A DNA stretch of 64,000 bases, from assembly GCA_018806915.1 (NCBI GenBank), contig JAGKQI010000087.1:1-64000 (forward strand). Direction: 5' to 3'. The notes under the pieces were generated by a model. That model was given only the letters and a program-made list of their open reading frames with translations. It did not search any database and was not told the DNA's origin. The DNA is from Phytophthora colocasiae (taxonomy: Eukaryota > Oomycota > Peronosporomycetes > Peronosporales > Peronosporaceae). Below, piece by piece: positions 35,897 to 45,499 of this stretch (positions within the stretch are counted from its first letter, which is position 1; each line of letters begins with the position of its first letter). The position numbers were made by a program, and so were the translations under genes.

Positions 35897-37728
35897 GTAA
35901 AACGTCGTTGGGATCATATACGGTACAGATCTGTTTTTGGTACATATCTCGTTTTTGCAGGATCAGCAATGAGATCTGGAAATGGACGGTTAGAAGAAGC
36001 ATAAATCAGTGGCGTACATGCAGACAAAGGCTCACTTGGGATTATGGAGGCTCTCCCAGACACACCAGAGACCTCACGTAGCGTCATACCAGGTCGTCCT
36101 CGAGGCCAAGTTCGTCAGGAGACCACGACGTGCTTTTTCCGCGGCTATAAGTACACGCGTGCTTGGGCGTCCTCACGAAAAATCGCGTACCGGTGCAGCC
36201 ATTGGCGCCAAGGCTGCTCTGGCACCATGGCGTTCTTCACCAGCACAATGGGCTACACAGTTGGATGGCCCCACACCTGTCGTAATGTAGATGCTTCGGC
36301 CGCTAGCCTGACGGACGTGACGGGTGCCATGAAGGACAGAGTAGATGTATTGGCTATTGAACAAGTCGCTGTTCCAGCGCGGGTGATTTGGGATGGTGTG
36401 AGGGACGAGTTCTACGGTGCTAACAACGAGCACGTCGTGCGTGGGCTATCCGAGCCCCAAGTCCTTCGACGTGTGTACCAAAGAAACCGACACTTCAGCG
36501 GGGAAATACATGGTGCGGTCGAAATTCCCCCGCTTTCCACAGCACTGAATGAATCAGTGTCATTCTTCCAGTTCCATCATGTCACGGCGAACCGAGAAAA
36601 TCTCAATCGACCTACACGACTAATCGGTTGGGCGCACCCTTCGCTAATTAACCTACTGCGCTACCACGGGACGACTATTTTTATCGACGGTACATTCCGT
36701 TGTGTTCCGCGCAGCTACAAGCAGTGTGTGATTATCATGGTTCACGACCGTGCTTCAGGGCTATACGTACCGGTGTACTATGTATTGAGCACCTCGCGAA
36801 GCGGGGATTCGTTTTGGGACATCATGCACTTCATTGTGCAAGGTACAGACCAGCAGCTCGAGCCTGCAGAAGTCGTGTGCGACTTTGAGAGTGCTTTGAT
36901 CCAGGCCGTACAGACACAGTTCCCGAACGCAATCATAATCGGCTGCCTATTTCACCTGAAGCAGGCCATTAGACGCGCTATGAAGCGGTTCGCTATCCCT
37001 GCGGAAGAGTGTGCTATTGCAATGAGCCGTGGGGTTTTTGACATGCTGACCTTCGTCAGCCACAGTCTCATTGAGCGCTGCATTAAGTGGGTAAAGCATG
37101 AGATTCGTAAGCGTTGCACCGAGTCTGGCACATCGTACTCTAAAGCGAAGTGGAGAGGGTTCTGGGGCTATTTCCAGCGGACGTGGGTGGACCATTACGA
37201 CGTGAGTGTGTGGAACGTGGCTGGCCTGAACAATGAACTAGTTGCTCGCACGAATAATCCTCTGGAAAGGTTTAACCGGGAGCTAAATAACCGCTTTCTG
37301 AAGCCTCGCCCTAGCATGGCAACTTCTGTAGGCGTGATTAAGTCTCTCTCGGCAGAGTATGTTCAGCGCCTCACTGACATTCCTCGTGGACGCGCTCGCC
37401 GCCCACCTTGTGAGCTGATTTAGCTGCCCGTACCCGTTGAACTGCCCGAAGACATCTCCGACGAGTCAGAAGATGAAGAGCCGGCCGCTGAAGAACAGTC
37501 GTCCGGGTGCTCATCGGACGAGGAGGCCGTGGATATGGCGATATGATAGCAAGAGCAAAGTGTTGAGCAATAAGCACGTAGCTTGGTGATGTCATTTTAA
37601 TTGGGAGAGACGAATAAACCATTTACCTCTTTGGCATGTTCCTGTCCAGCTATCAGATCTCTATCAAAGTAGATGGGCCAGATCCTTTATCAGATCTGTA
37701 CCGTATATGATCCCAACGCGAGGTTATC
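35897..37728 (+). mobile_element. MULE (Mutator-like) DNA transposon inserted in hAT
   Basis: 1832 bp with 9-bp target duplications and terminal inverted repeats. The perfect core is 28 bp (35906-35933 against 37691-37718, CGTTGGGATCATATACGG...). The outermost bases are imperfect and start with G. It encodes a Mutator transposase. Confidence 0.88.
36044..37423 (+). CDS. MULE transposase
   Basis: 459 residues. The N-terminus has a FLYWCH/WRKY-like zinc region (YRCSHWRQGCSG...H). The core is the MULE transposase domain: first Asp in TIFIDGTFRCVP, second Asp in VVCDFESALIQAV, CLFHLKQAIRR, and a Glu downstream in the helical part. NNPLERFNRELNNRF resembles the region near the third acidic residue. 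The ORF ends at TAG 37421-37423, but the same frame stays open for about 40 acidic codons to TGA near 37546, so the TAG may be a nonsense mutation cutting off an acidic tail. Confidence 0.88.
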   Translation: MEALPDTPETSRSVIPGRPRGQVRQETTTCFFRGYKYTRAWASSRKIAYRCSHWRQGCSGTMAFFTSTMGYTVGWPHTCRNVDASAASLTDVTGAMKDRVDVLAIEQVAVPARVIWDGVRDEFYGANNEHVVRGLSEPQVLRRVYQRNRHFSGEIHGAVEIPPLSTALNESVSFFQFHHVTANRENLNRPTRLIGWAHPSLINLLRYHGTTIFIDGTFRCVPRSYKQCVIIMVHDRASGLYVPVYYVLSTSRSGDSFWDIMHFIVQGTDQQLEPAEVVCDFESALIQAVQTQFPNAIIIGCLFHLKQAIRRAMKRFAIPAEECAIAMSRGVFDMLTFVSHSLIERCIKWVKHEIRKRCTESGTSYSKAKWRGFWGYFQRTWVDHYDVSVWNVAGLNNELVARTNNPLERFNRELNNRFLKPRPSMATSVGVIKSLSAEYVQRLTDIPRGRARRPPCELI

Positions 37729-37737
37729 GTCTTGACG

Positions 37738-38300
37738 TCGTACGGGTAATACAACAAAATGAAATCGCGTAATTAGTTCATAGTCTCAGCCTTGTCGATG
37801 GCATCCCACGAAAGTGTCTTTAGTTTTGGGAGTAGGAAGTAGGCGAACCCCATTGAAGACGTATGAAGGAAGTACCAACGCGAGAGCACTATCTTCTTCA
37901 ATCGGTCGCCGAAGTCATCACCATGCGACAGCCTCGCGTTTTGCACCCAGTTTTCTTTGAGGCGAATGAAGCAGTAGTAGACTTGAAAGAGGTCCCCCTA
38001 TCGCTCCCAAGTGCTCCGATCTGCTTGGATGGAAACTTCAGAAGACATCGGAGCTGGTTAAGATTTTTCCAGAATACAGGACTTCCTCACACGACATTTG
38101 CCGTTCTTAGCGTCCAGCTTGGACAGGTACGAGTTGATGTCGAAGCGGAGTGGGTCTACAGGCGGCGCTGAGCTCATCAACTCGAATGCGTTAGTCCGTA
38201 CCATAGTGAGAGAGCAGGAGTCTTGAGGAAAACGAATCCAGAATGGCAGAAAGATTAATATAGATTTTACCTTCAGCATCTTATCATGGCTCAAAATGGC
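37738..38300 (-). pseudogene. hAT transposase upstream fragment
   Basis: Continues the hAT on the other side of the MULE. Minus-strand readings include LSRWYFLHTSSMGFAYFLLP, which fits the hAT region before the dimerisation domain, and earlier pieces separated by stops and shifts (for example PLRFDINSYLSKLDAKNG). It is degenerate. Confidence 0.65.
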
Positions 38301-38351
38301 ATTCGGCGGCTATAGCTTTGTGTGCAATCTACATGTTGATAAATGTTAGTA

Positions 38352-39998
38352 CACTCAGCGACAAATTATTCCGGCCACCCCTACTTTTGGCCGCTACTCA
38401 GTCAATTTTTATGGTATCGGGTTGCTGTTTGAGTATGATCTGTCTGATGTACGACAGAGCCCAGGACTTGTGTTAACAACCGCAGTTTTGCGGTTTGAAG
38501 CATACCTCACATACAACAAACTAAACAGCACATCCGTCCCAACTTCCGGCCACCTGTCACCATACAAACTTTCATATATATGTATCACAATGATAGCTGC
38601 ATTTGTGATTTTGTAGACGTGCAAGCTCGTCCAACCGTTGAGAATTCCACAGCGGCGGTGGGGAGCGCGTGGCAGCTTGGTGCTGAGGACATTTTGCAAT
38701 TTGGCCGTATGGCACCGTGGTTGACAGACGAAGAGCGTGGGCGCATTCAAGGATTGAGAGAAGGCGGACTATCTATTCGGGCAATTGCGAAAAAAGTTAA
38801 GCGTTCTCGTGACGCTATCGAGCGTGCGCTGAGTCCTCATCGTGTTCGTAGTCGCCCTGGCCGTAAGCCAGCCGTGTCCGAGAGACTCGCGCGACGGCTT
38901 CTCCGCAAGGCTGCCACTGGGGACAAGACGGCGGTCCAACTGAAGGACGAGTGCCATTGCAAGTGCTCACACCGGACCGTGCAGCGGATCCTTTCTGGCG
39001 TAGACTGGCTAGTCTACACCAAAATGGAGAATACTCTGCCTTTAACTGCTGCTCACAAAGCGCACCGTTTGTCTTGGGCCAAGGAAATGGTAGTGACGCC
39101 AAGGACACAGTGGGAGAGCATAATCTTTTCGGACGAAAAGAAATTCAATCTAGATGGACCTGATGGAATGCAACACTACTGGCATGACGTGCGTCGTCCC
39201 GCACGAACGACGGTCAGACGACAAAATGGAGGGGGTTCGGTGATGATTTGGGGGGCATTTAGCGTCAAAGGTAAGTCCAAGCTTGCGGTGCTTGTTGGAC
39301 GGCAGGCCTCTGCGCACTACATCAATACTGTGTCAGAGTTTTTGCTGCCTTATGCGCACCTACACTACGGTGTTGACTACATCTACAAACAAGACAATGC
39401 AGCCATTCACACCTCCATGGAAACTAGAGACTTCTTCGACGAGCAGGGCATTCACGTCCTCGATTGGCCTGCACAATCGCCGGATCTAAACCCGATAGAA
39501 AACTTGTGGGCACTGATGGCTCGTAAAGTCTATCCCAATGGACTCCAGTATGCATCTGTGCCGGAACTAACAGCAGCGATATTAGACTCCAGTATGCATC
39601 TGTGCCGGAACTAACAGCAGCGATATTATGCTTGGGACTCTATTGAAGTGTCGACACTTGAGAAGCTCATTGCGTCCATGCCGCGACGCTGCATCGAGGT
39701 GATCGAGAAGAAAGGAGCGAAAACTCACTACTAATACACAAATGCAGCTATCATTGTGATATATATATATATATATGAAAGTTTGTATGGTGACAGGTGG
39801 CCGGAAGTTGGGACGGATGTGCTGTTTAGTTTGTTGTATGTGAGGTATGCTTCAAACCGCAAAACTGCGGTTGTTAACACAAGTCCTGGGCTCTGTCGTA
39901 CATCAGACAGATCATACTCAAACAGCAACCCGATACCATAAAAATTGACTGAGTAGCGGCCAAAAGTAGGGGTGGCCGGAATAATTTGTCGCTGAGTG
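38352..39998 (+). mobile_element. Tc1/mariner element with long inverted repeats
   Basis: 1647 bp with TA target duplications (38350-38351, 39999-40000). The terminal inverted repeats are about 256 and 262 bp (38352-38607 and 39737-39998), nearly identical apart from a TA microsatellite at 39760-39776. They begin CACTCAGCGACAAATT. Such long repeats are unusual for Tc1/mariner, which mostly has short ones. Confidence 0.92.
38709..39721 (+). CDS. Tc1/mariner transposase, C-terminus disrupted
   Basis: From the ATG at 38709 (MAPWLTDEERGRIQ), 302 codons are open to TAA 39612. Two helix-turn-helix parts (IRAIAKKVKRSRDAIERAL, then RTVQRIL) bind the inverted repeats. The catalytic motifs are FSDEKKFNLDGPDG, YKQDNAAIH and PDLNPIENLW (DDE). 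A 44-bp tandem duplication (39541-39584 and 39585-39628) brings a TAA before the conserved tail YAWDSIEVSTLEKL, which is still readable to 39733. The copy may be defective. Confidence 0.87.
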
Positions 39999-40064
39999 TA
40001 CACACCAACATTACGTATTCCTACGTACACACCAATATACGTAGACGTGTATAGTGCGCACACT

Positions 40065-40400
40065 ATGCTGGAGCTGCTTGGTCATTTCTGCATTGTCTTC
40101 GCTGGTTTACTGCACCACATCACAGCTCAGCAGCTCTATGATACCTGTCCACCAGAGATCATGCAGGCTCAATTGGCCACCCTAACAGATCATCTTGAAA
40201 GCCTACGGAAGTGGAAAAGTGAAGATGAAGACAACGACACGACGGCAGCTCCTACCGTTGGGATAACGACTCCACAGTACGAACGAACTGTAAATTCATG
40301 CAAATCTGGAAGGCATGCTTCCATTAGAGAGGTTTCTGTGTGGCGTTTCCCGGTCCGTTCAAGATTATTGAGCGAAAAACGTGCATTTAGGCATGTTTAG
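40065..40400 (+). CDS. Small ORF with predicted signal peptide, unknown
   Basis: 111 residues from ATG 40065. The first 20 residues are hydrophobic (LLGHFCIVFAGLL) and resemble a secretion signal. The remainder has only two further cysteines and no RxLR motif. It may be a secreted protein or chance. I recognise no family. Confidence 0.3.
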   Translation: MLELLGHFCIVFAGLLHHITAQQLYDTCPPEIMQAQLATLTDHLESLRKWKSEDEDNDTTAAPTVGITTPQYERTVNSCKSGRHASIREVSVWRFPVRSRLLSEKRAFRHV

Positions 40401-41050
40401 GGTAATCTACCAGGAATTCAGTCTCAACTTGTCCTGAGAATTACAGATTCTCAGGAATGTATTCCCGGTTGAGTGCATTGCCAAAATCGATTTTTCCGTG
40501 CAGTGCCTTCCAATCGATGTCCCAGCGCCATGGTTAACCAAGTCGAGCTACATGTACTGCAGTGGTATATCGTGACACACAGAGGGTTCAGCCGCAAGAA
40601 CAAGCTACGCTACTTGAACCTGATCATCTACGTTGAGCGCACTCTGGTTGTGTTTGATCTATCGACCTACTCTAACGCTGCAGCAGCAGCAGAAGCGGTT
40701 GCATTGGCTGTAGGCCACGATATGAAGTCGTCGCGTTCCTACAGCACGCGTGGTCCGCACCAACTCGCCCTTTATCAACAGCGTTGGCGCAAAGGCGCCT
40801 ACAAATAGACGCTCTGGAAGCCGAAGGGGGGGGCGCCAGACATCAACGCTGCTCTGGAGCTTGGCAGCACCCGCTTGAGGGCGCCTTGTCGTCCTTGCAT
40901 AACGCCACCTGGTAAACTTTATACGATAGTGAACGGGAACTAGACAGCAACAGAAACCTGGTTTTGTGTTTTCCTGTTCCTTTCCCTGTCCCGGTTGTGG
41001 AACAGGAACGGACCGGGAATTACTCGCTCAGAAACCTCTCTATTGCCACT
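40401..41050. other. Region with unrecognised ORF fragments
   Basis: A 111-residue plus ORF (40473-40808) with no recognised domain and a CAG-type alanine run near 40680. The rest has dyad-like repeats of CGGGAACAGG type near 40980. No assignment. Confidence 0.3.
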
Positions 41051-41051
41051 T

Positions 41052-42331
41052 CTGGCGAGTAGCGTAAGTAGTGTAGAAAGAAGAGATGTTTGTTGTACTC
41101 AGTGAAAGGCGCAGTGATAGATTTAGCAGATAGAGTTCCTGGCGTGTGCACTGGCAGAACTGTTGGATCTGGCATTACTGTACTAGTAGATACTATAACT
41201 ATAGTGGAATCCATAGTTATCTACTTACAGAGGGTGGATCGTAATACAGACCTGGCCAAAAGGATAGGACACCCCATAAATTTTAGGTTTTCTCAGCCAA
41301 TCCGCAGTCTTTCTTATCGCCAATTGCACCAATAAAAGCGTATTTCGTGCTGATCGGGCCTATCAAATTTGAGCTTCATCGGAGAAAAATTGAGTGACTT
41401 TCAATACAACAGTCCGATTTTGTGCCTGGTCAAAAGGATAAGACAATTTTTATACTTGAATTTTGTATGGGAGGAGGAGTGGTCACAGTGCAGACTACGC
41501 TCAAATTCAGCTTCCTCCCACAGCACTTGGAGTTGTCCCGCTCAAAATAGCTCGACAGCAGCTGCTAACGAAGTTCGAGAAAGGTCAGATAACAGCGCTA
41601 TCAGGTCAAGGATGCAGTGTGAAGCAAATTGCAGATTGCAGTCTCTAAAGCGCTCAAGGACTGTCGTGACAAACCTTTTAAAAGATCCGGGTAGTTATGG
41701 CCAGTGATTTAAGAAAGGTCGCCCTAGTAAGCTCACTGGTCGCGACTGCCGTAGTATTGCTCGCGCGACGCGGCAGGGGACGCTAAGCTCATCAAAGCGC
41801 GCAGAACAGCAGAAGCTTGGCGTCTCCAGTCGCACAGTGGAGCTGTTTAAGTACGTCAAGATAACAAGGTGCCTAAGCTCACAGAGACTCGCATGGAGGC
41901 ACGAATCAAGTGGCGTCTCATGACTGGGGTGAACAAAACTGGAGGAAAACAGTTTTTCTGATGAAAAGAAATGGAATTTAGATGGACCTGACGGCCTTAA
42001 ATGCTACTGGCGCTGCCTGGAAGACGAGCCGAAGGTGAGGTTCAGCCGTTTGCAGGTGCGGCTAGTAGTTCAACTTCAACTCAAGCTATACAAAATTCAA
42101 GTATAAAAAATTGTCTTTTCCTTTTGACCAGGCATAAAATCGTATTGAAAGTCACTCAATTTTTCTCCGATGAAGCTCAAATTTGATAGGCCCGATCAGC
42201 ACGAAATACGCTTTTATTGGTGCAATTGGCGATAAGAAAGACTGCGGATTGGCTGAGAAAACCTAAAATTTATGGGGTGTCCTATCCTTTTGGCCAGGTC
42301 TGTATGGTATGACAAAGAGCATACTGCAACA
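41052..42331 (-). mobile_element. Copia 5-prime fragment interrupted by a mariner-like element
   Basis: 41052-41246 plus 42303-42331 match the 5-prime end of copia-1 (48840-49063): the leader, ATG and first roughly 55 codons (MDSTIVIVSTSTVMP...). Both copies end at the same outer base run GCATACTGCAACA, suggesting a defined element end. The mariner-like insertion at TA is absent from the copia-1 copy, which provides the empty site. Confidence 0.85.
41247..42302 (+). mobile_element. Tc1/mariner-like deletion derivative
   Basis: 1056 bp with TA duplications (41245-41246, 42303-42304) and inverted repeats of about 215 bp starting CAGACCTGGCCAAAAGGATA. Inside the repeats a second, similar motif (CCTGGTCAAAAGGATAAGACA near 41428 and its complement near 42115) looks like an inner pair of ends. 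Between them are transposase remnants: a helix-turn-helix region (ITALSGQGCSVKQIA) and FSDEKKWNLDGPDG with the first catalytic Asp. The later catalytic part is deleted. Non-autonomous. Confidence 0.85.
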
Positions 42332-42773
42332 GCCTCCCTGCATCTTTGCATATTATGTGATAAATCAAAACACAGAGGTATATCAAGACTGTACAGGTGA
42401 CTGTGCACAAAAGTTTTGGAGTGAGGAAACGGAGGCTCGCTGATCGAACTTCGCCCCGACAGCTAGCTGTTCAGGGGAAGGGAGACACCTTCTTACGCCA
42501 TGCTCCGAAATTGCTAGACTGTCAAGGGCAGTGGAGGAGGCAAGCCGTCTCTCTCCGGGAAAAGGAAGCCTCCTTCCACTGCAGCCAAGGAGAGGGCCAA
42601 GAAGGCAAGGAGGAAAGCGGGCAGCTCGGACGGCAGGAGCAGCTGAGATCGACGCAGCAGCTACGCTCCTTAGCGTCTCTGTAGGAGGCTCGAGAAGCGT
42701 AGCCGGTGGATCCGAGCGTCGAGAGGATGTTGCCGCTCCATGGGCTGATCGAGAGCGCGCACCGGAGCCAGTA

Positions 42774-43769
42774 ATGAGTGATGTCACTAACACGAGGGAA
42801 TATAGTGACAATTCTTGTGCCGCCGATGTTACTAGTGCTGTCACAGAAACCCTAGATTCCGCCACCAATCGCACACCTAATGTCACAGTGCAGTTTGTGA
42901 CCGCCATCCATGACACTCCTGCAACCGACCAGGAGGCTGGAGCTACAGACCAAGGCACTGCTGTGTTGTCTGAGCTAAACTACTGGTACATTTATGACCA
43001 GAATTATGGTCGCGAGCGGCTCACGGTCAAGTCTGACTATGTATCGACTACGCAAACGTGGAATATTGCTCGGATTATCCAGCGAAAACCCTGTCGATCT
43101 GGCTTCATGTACCGAGTTCTGTGGTGTCGCAAGAAGAGCGTGGGTGGGCGATACTATCAACGGACATGGGAGCCTGGACGAGTGCTTTTAGAAGACGGGT
43201 TCGCGAAGGAGCTAGATCTCGTGGACCGGTGGAAAACCACGGAGATTGGCAGGTTTGACGACTTCTGCAGGGACGACGAATTCGGGAAGTTCACGATTGG
43301 TGCTGACATGTCAGGTTTGTGTCTGTTCAATGCGTTCAAGCGTGCTGCAGAGCTAGCAGGGCGTCCCGACATTGTGTCACAGAAAGACATTTATGACTTT
43401 GTTGTTGACGAGTTGTCTGAACGTGGGCTGGATCTTACAAAAGGGACTTCGTGGAAGGTGTTTTGTGTGTTCCTGAAGCGTCTGCGAGATGCTGGTCGAG
43501 ATTGTCTCTACAAGGCCATGGTCAAGGTGAATTTCAGTATTGCGGGTCGACGTGGAGCTCGCGTATTGGAAGAGATCGTCTTGGAGAATGGCTTGTATCT
43601 CGTGGCTGCTTATAACCACGAATTTGTCGGTCACGCGTTTGTGCTCTCTGTTCATGGTCCCAATCGACTTATATTTGATTTGGAAAGAGGTGAGCTAGTG
43701 TCATCAGCAGAAAACTGGATTAACTTCACTTCGTTTGTTCGTCCGTTCATCATCTTCGAGAAGGAATAG
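42774..43769 (+). CDS. Chromodomain plus Cys/His/Asp hydrolase-like protein
   Basis: 331 residues from the first ATG (42774); the frame is open upstream to about 42443, so the N-terminus may be longer. Residues of about 95-155 form a chromodomain-like fold (WNIARIIQRK, MYRVLW, RTWEPGRVLL, ELDLVDRWK). Residues of about 175-331 show a plausible cysteine-hydrolase triad: Cys183 in MSGLCLFNAFKRA, His287 in FVGHAFVLSV, Asp302 in RLIFDLERGE. This resembles OTU/papain-type folds but no family is established. The frame is intact and an AATAAA follows at 43809. It could be a domesticated retroelement end or an element-borne gene. Confidence 0.7.
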   Translation: MSDVTNTREYSDNSCAADVTSAVTETLDSATNRTPNVTVQFVTAIHDTPATDQEAGATDQGTAVLSELNYWYIYDQNYGRERLTVKSDYVSTTQTWNIARIIQRKPCRSGFMYRVLWCRKKSVGGRYYQRTWEPGRVLLEDGFAKELDLVDRWKTTEIGRFDDFCRDDEFGKFTIGADMSGLCLFNAFKRAAELAGRPDIVSQKDIYDFVVDELSERGLDLTKGTSWKVFCVFLKRLRDAGRDCLYKAMVKVNFSIAGRRGARVLEEIVLENGLYLVAAYNHEFVGHAFVLSVHGPNRLIFDLERGELVSSAENWINFTSFVRPFIIFEKE

Positions 43770-44014
43770 GTGAAGGAATTGGTAGGGATTTCCGCGGGTT
43801 TGCCTTATCAATAAAGAACTTTCCCAGCAGTTAATTTCTTTGTGCATGGTTTGTTGTATATAAACTCATGTGCCTAGATAATTCGGTACTTGACCAGGGA
43901 AACCTCAACGAGGGAAAACCTTAAGCGAACAAAAAGATAAAACCCAGTGGGAAAAAAAACTAAAAGGACGCAGGAGGTAGGCACGCTGCATGCAGTTGTA
44001 TTATCAGCGTATTT
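43770..44014. other. Spacer with polyadenylation signal, copia-1 3-prime end
   Basis: Contains CAATAAAG about 40 bp after the upstream gene stop and a TATATAAAC motif near 43857. No LTR of copia-1 could be recognised here, though its 3-prime end must lie in this interval. Confidence 0.4.
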
Positions 44015-45487
44015 CTATACTGAGTGGCCGAATCCAGCTTCCAGGGATTCTACCCTGAGCTTGGCCCTTAGTTCTCTGAACTGGTGCTTGTCTAAAGCTT
44101 TAGTGAAGATGTCAGCTATCATCTCTTTCGTATTGCAGTAGGTGACGTTGAATTCATGCCTCTCTACCTTTTCTTGTACGAAACAGTATCGTACGTGTAT
44201 ATGCTTTGATCGTCCGTGAAGTTCGGGGTTGTAGCAGATTTTGATGCAGCTTTGGTTGTCCTCATAAATGATGTTAGCCTGCGTTGTAGCAAAGCCAAGC
44301 TCTTTGAGGAGAAGATTGAAGAAAATCATCTCTTGCATGCAGTGACACAGGGCGATATATTCTGCCTCTGTAGTTGAGAGAACCACAGTGTGGTGCTTCC
44401 GGGAGAGCCATGAGATTGGACTGCTTGCGAGCATAGTCACATATCCACCGACGGAGCGTCTCGTGTCGGGGCAGTTAGCATAGTCAGAGTCACTGTAGGC
44501 AAGTAGCTTGTCGGCTAGGTTCTCCGAGGTAACGTCGGACGAGCCTCCCAGAAGGAGACCATATTCTTTCGTTCCTGACAGATATTTTAGTCCACGAATG
44601 ACTGCTTTCCAATGTTCCATGCCTGGATTGGCTAGGAATTGACTGACCTCACGCATGTAGAATGCCATGTCGGGTCGTGTCCCGACCATTAGATACATGA
44701 CACTGCCTACTGCTTGGCGATACGGAATAGATTTCATCGCATCTTTCTCTTGCTCACTGCTAGGTTGGCTGCTTACGGAGAGGTTGGCGTTCCGTTCTGC
44801 TGGTGTTGCAATGGGGTACGGAATGTAGTCGCTGAAGCGGTCGATGACCTTCGTAGCGTACTTGTGTTGGTGGATAAACATCGTTCGGTTCTTACGGTCA
44901 CGTTGAATGGACCAGCCGAGTAAGTACTTCACCTCCCCTATATCTGACATGGAAAATCGTTTTTTCAGGGCTGATTTCAGCTCACTGACGAGTGCTGGTG
45001 TAGGCGCAATGATCAGTAAGTCGTCAACGTACACTGCAATATAACAAGTGACGTTGTCAACAGTGCGTCGAAAGACACATCGATCTTTAATGAGTTTCAG
45101 AAACCCAAGGCTCTCTAAAAAGGCAGACAAGGTTTGGTACCAGACACGGGGTGCTTGTTTTAATCCGTGTAAGCTCTTAAGAAGTTTGCACACTAGATGC
45201 TCCTTGCCCGGGATTTTGAAGCCTTCCGGTTGAGCCATGTAGATCTCTTCTTCCAAATAGCCATTAAGGGATGCTGTTTTGACATCCATTTGGTGGACTT
45301 CAAGGTCGAGAAGAGCTGCAATAGTAAGCAGTAGTCTGAGTACCTCCATCCTGATGACAGGTGAGAAAATCTCATTGTAGTCGATGCCAAATTCCTGTAG
45401 GAACCCTTTAAACACCAGACGCGCCTTAAAGCGGTCAATTTCGCCAGTGCCGGTATACTTCACTACGAAGACCCATCGGCTACTCAA
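44015..45487 (-). CDS. Copia-1 reverse transcriptase and RNase H
   Basis: 490 residues. RT motifs: SSRWVFVVKY...IDRFKARLV, VHQMDVKTASLNG, LKSLHGLKQAPRVWYQ and the active site YVDDLLII. RNase H: AYSDSDYANCPDTRRSVGGY, LSTTEAEYIAL and YEDNQSCI. It is in the same frame as the upstream 45500-46231 ORF and separated from it only by TAA 45500-45502. That TAA sits in the perfect dyad CCTCCTTAAAGGAGG (45494-45508). Confidence 0.93.
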   Translation of the reverse strand: MSSRWVFVVKYTGTGEIDRFKARLVFKGFLQEFGIDYNEIFSPVIRMEVLRLLLTIAALLDLEVHQMDVKTASLNGYLEEEIYMAQPEGFKIPGKEHLVCKLLKSLHGLKQAPRVWYQTLSAFLESLGFLKLIKDRCVFRRTVDNVTCYIAVYVDDLLIIAPTPALVSELKSALKKRFSMSDIGEVKYLLGWSIQRDRKNRTMFIHQHKYATKVIDRFSDYIPYPIATPAERNANLSVSSQPSSEQEKDAMKSIPYRQAVGSVMYLMVGTRPDMAFYMREVSQFLANPGMEHWKAVIRGLKYLSGTKEYGLLLGGSSDVTSENLADKLLAYSDSDYANCPDTRRSVGGYVTMLASSPISWLSRKHHTVVLSTTEAEYIALCHCMQEMIFFNLLLKELGFATTQANIIYEDNQSCIKICYNPELHGRSKHIHVRYCFVQEKVERHEFNVTYCNTKEMIADIFTKALDKHQFRELRAKLRVESLEAGFGHSV

Positions 45488-45499
45488 AATCTTCCTCCT

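Noticed and set aside
37421..37423. MULE TAG as a dyad-associated stop like those in copia-1
   Set aside because: Only a 4-bp AGCT repeat surrounds it, no better than chance.
42383..42958. 191-residue minus ORF upstream of the chromodomain gene
   Set aside because: Opposes the start of the plus-strand gene; no recognisable pattern.
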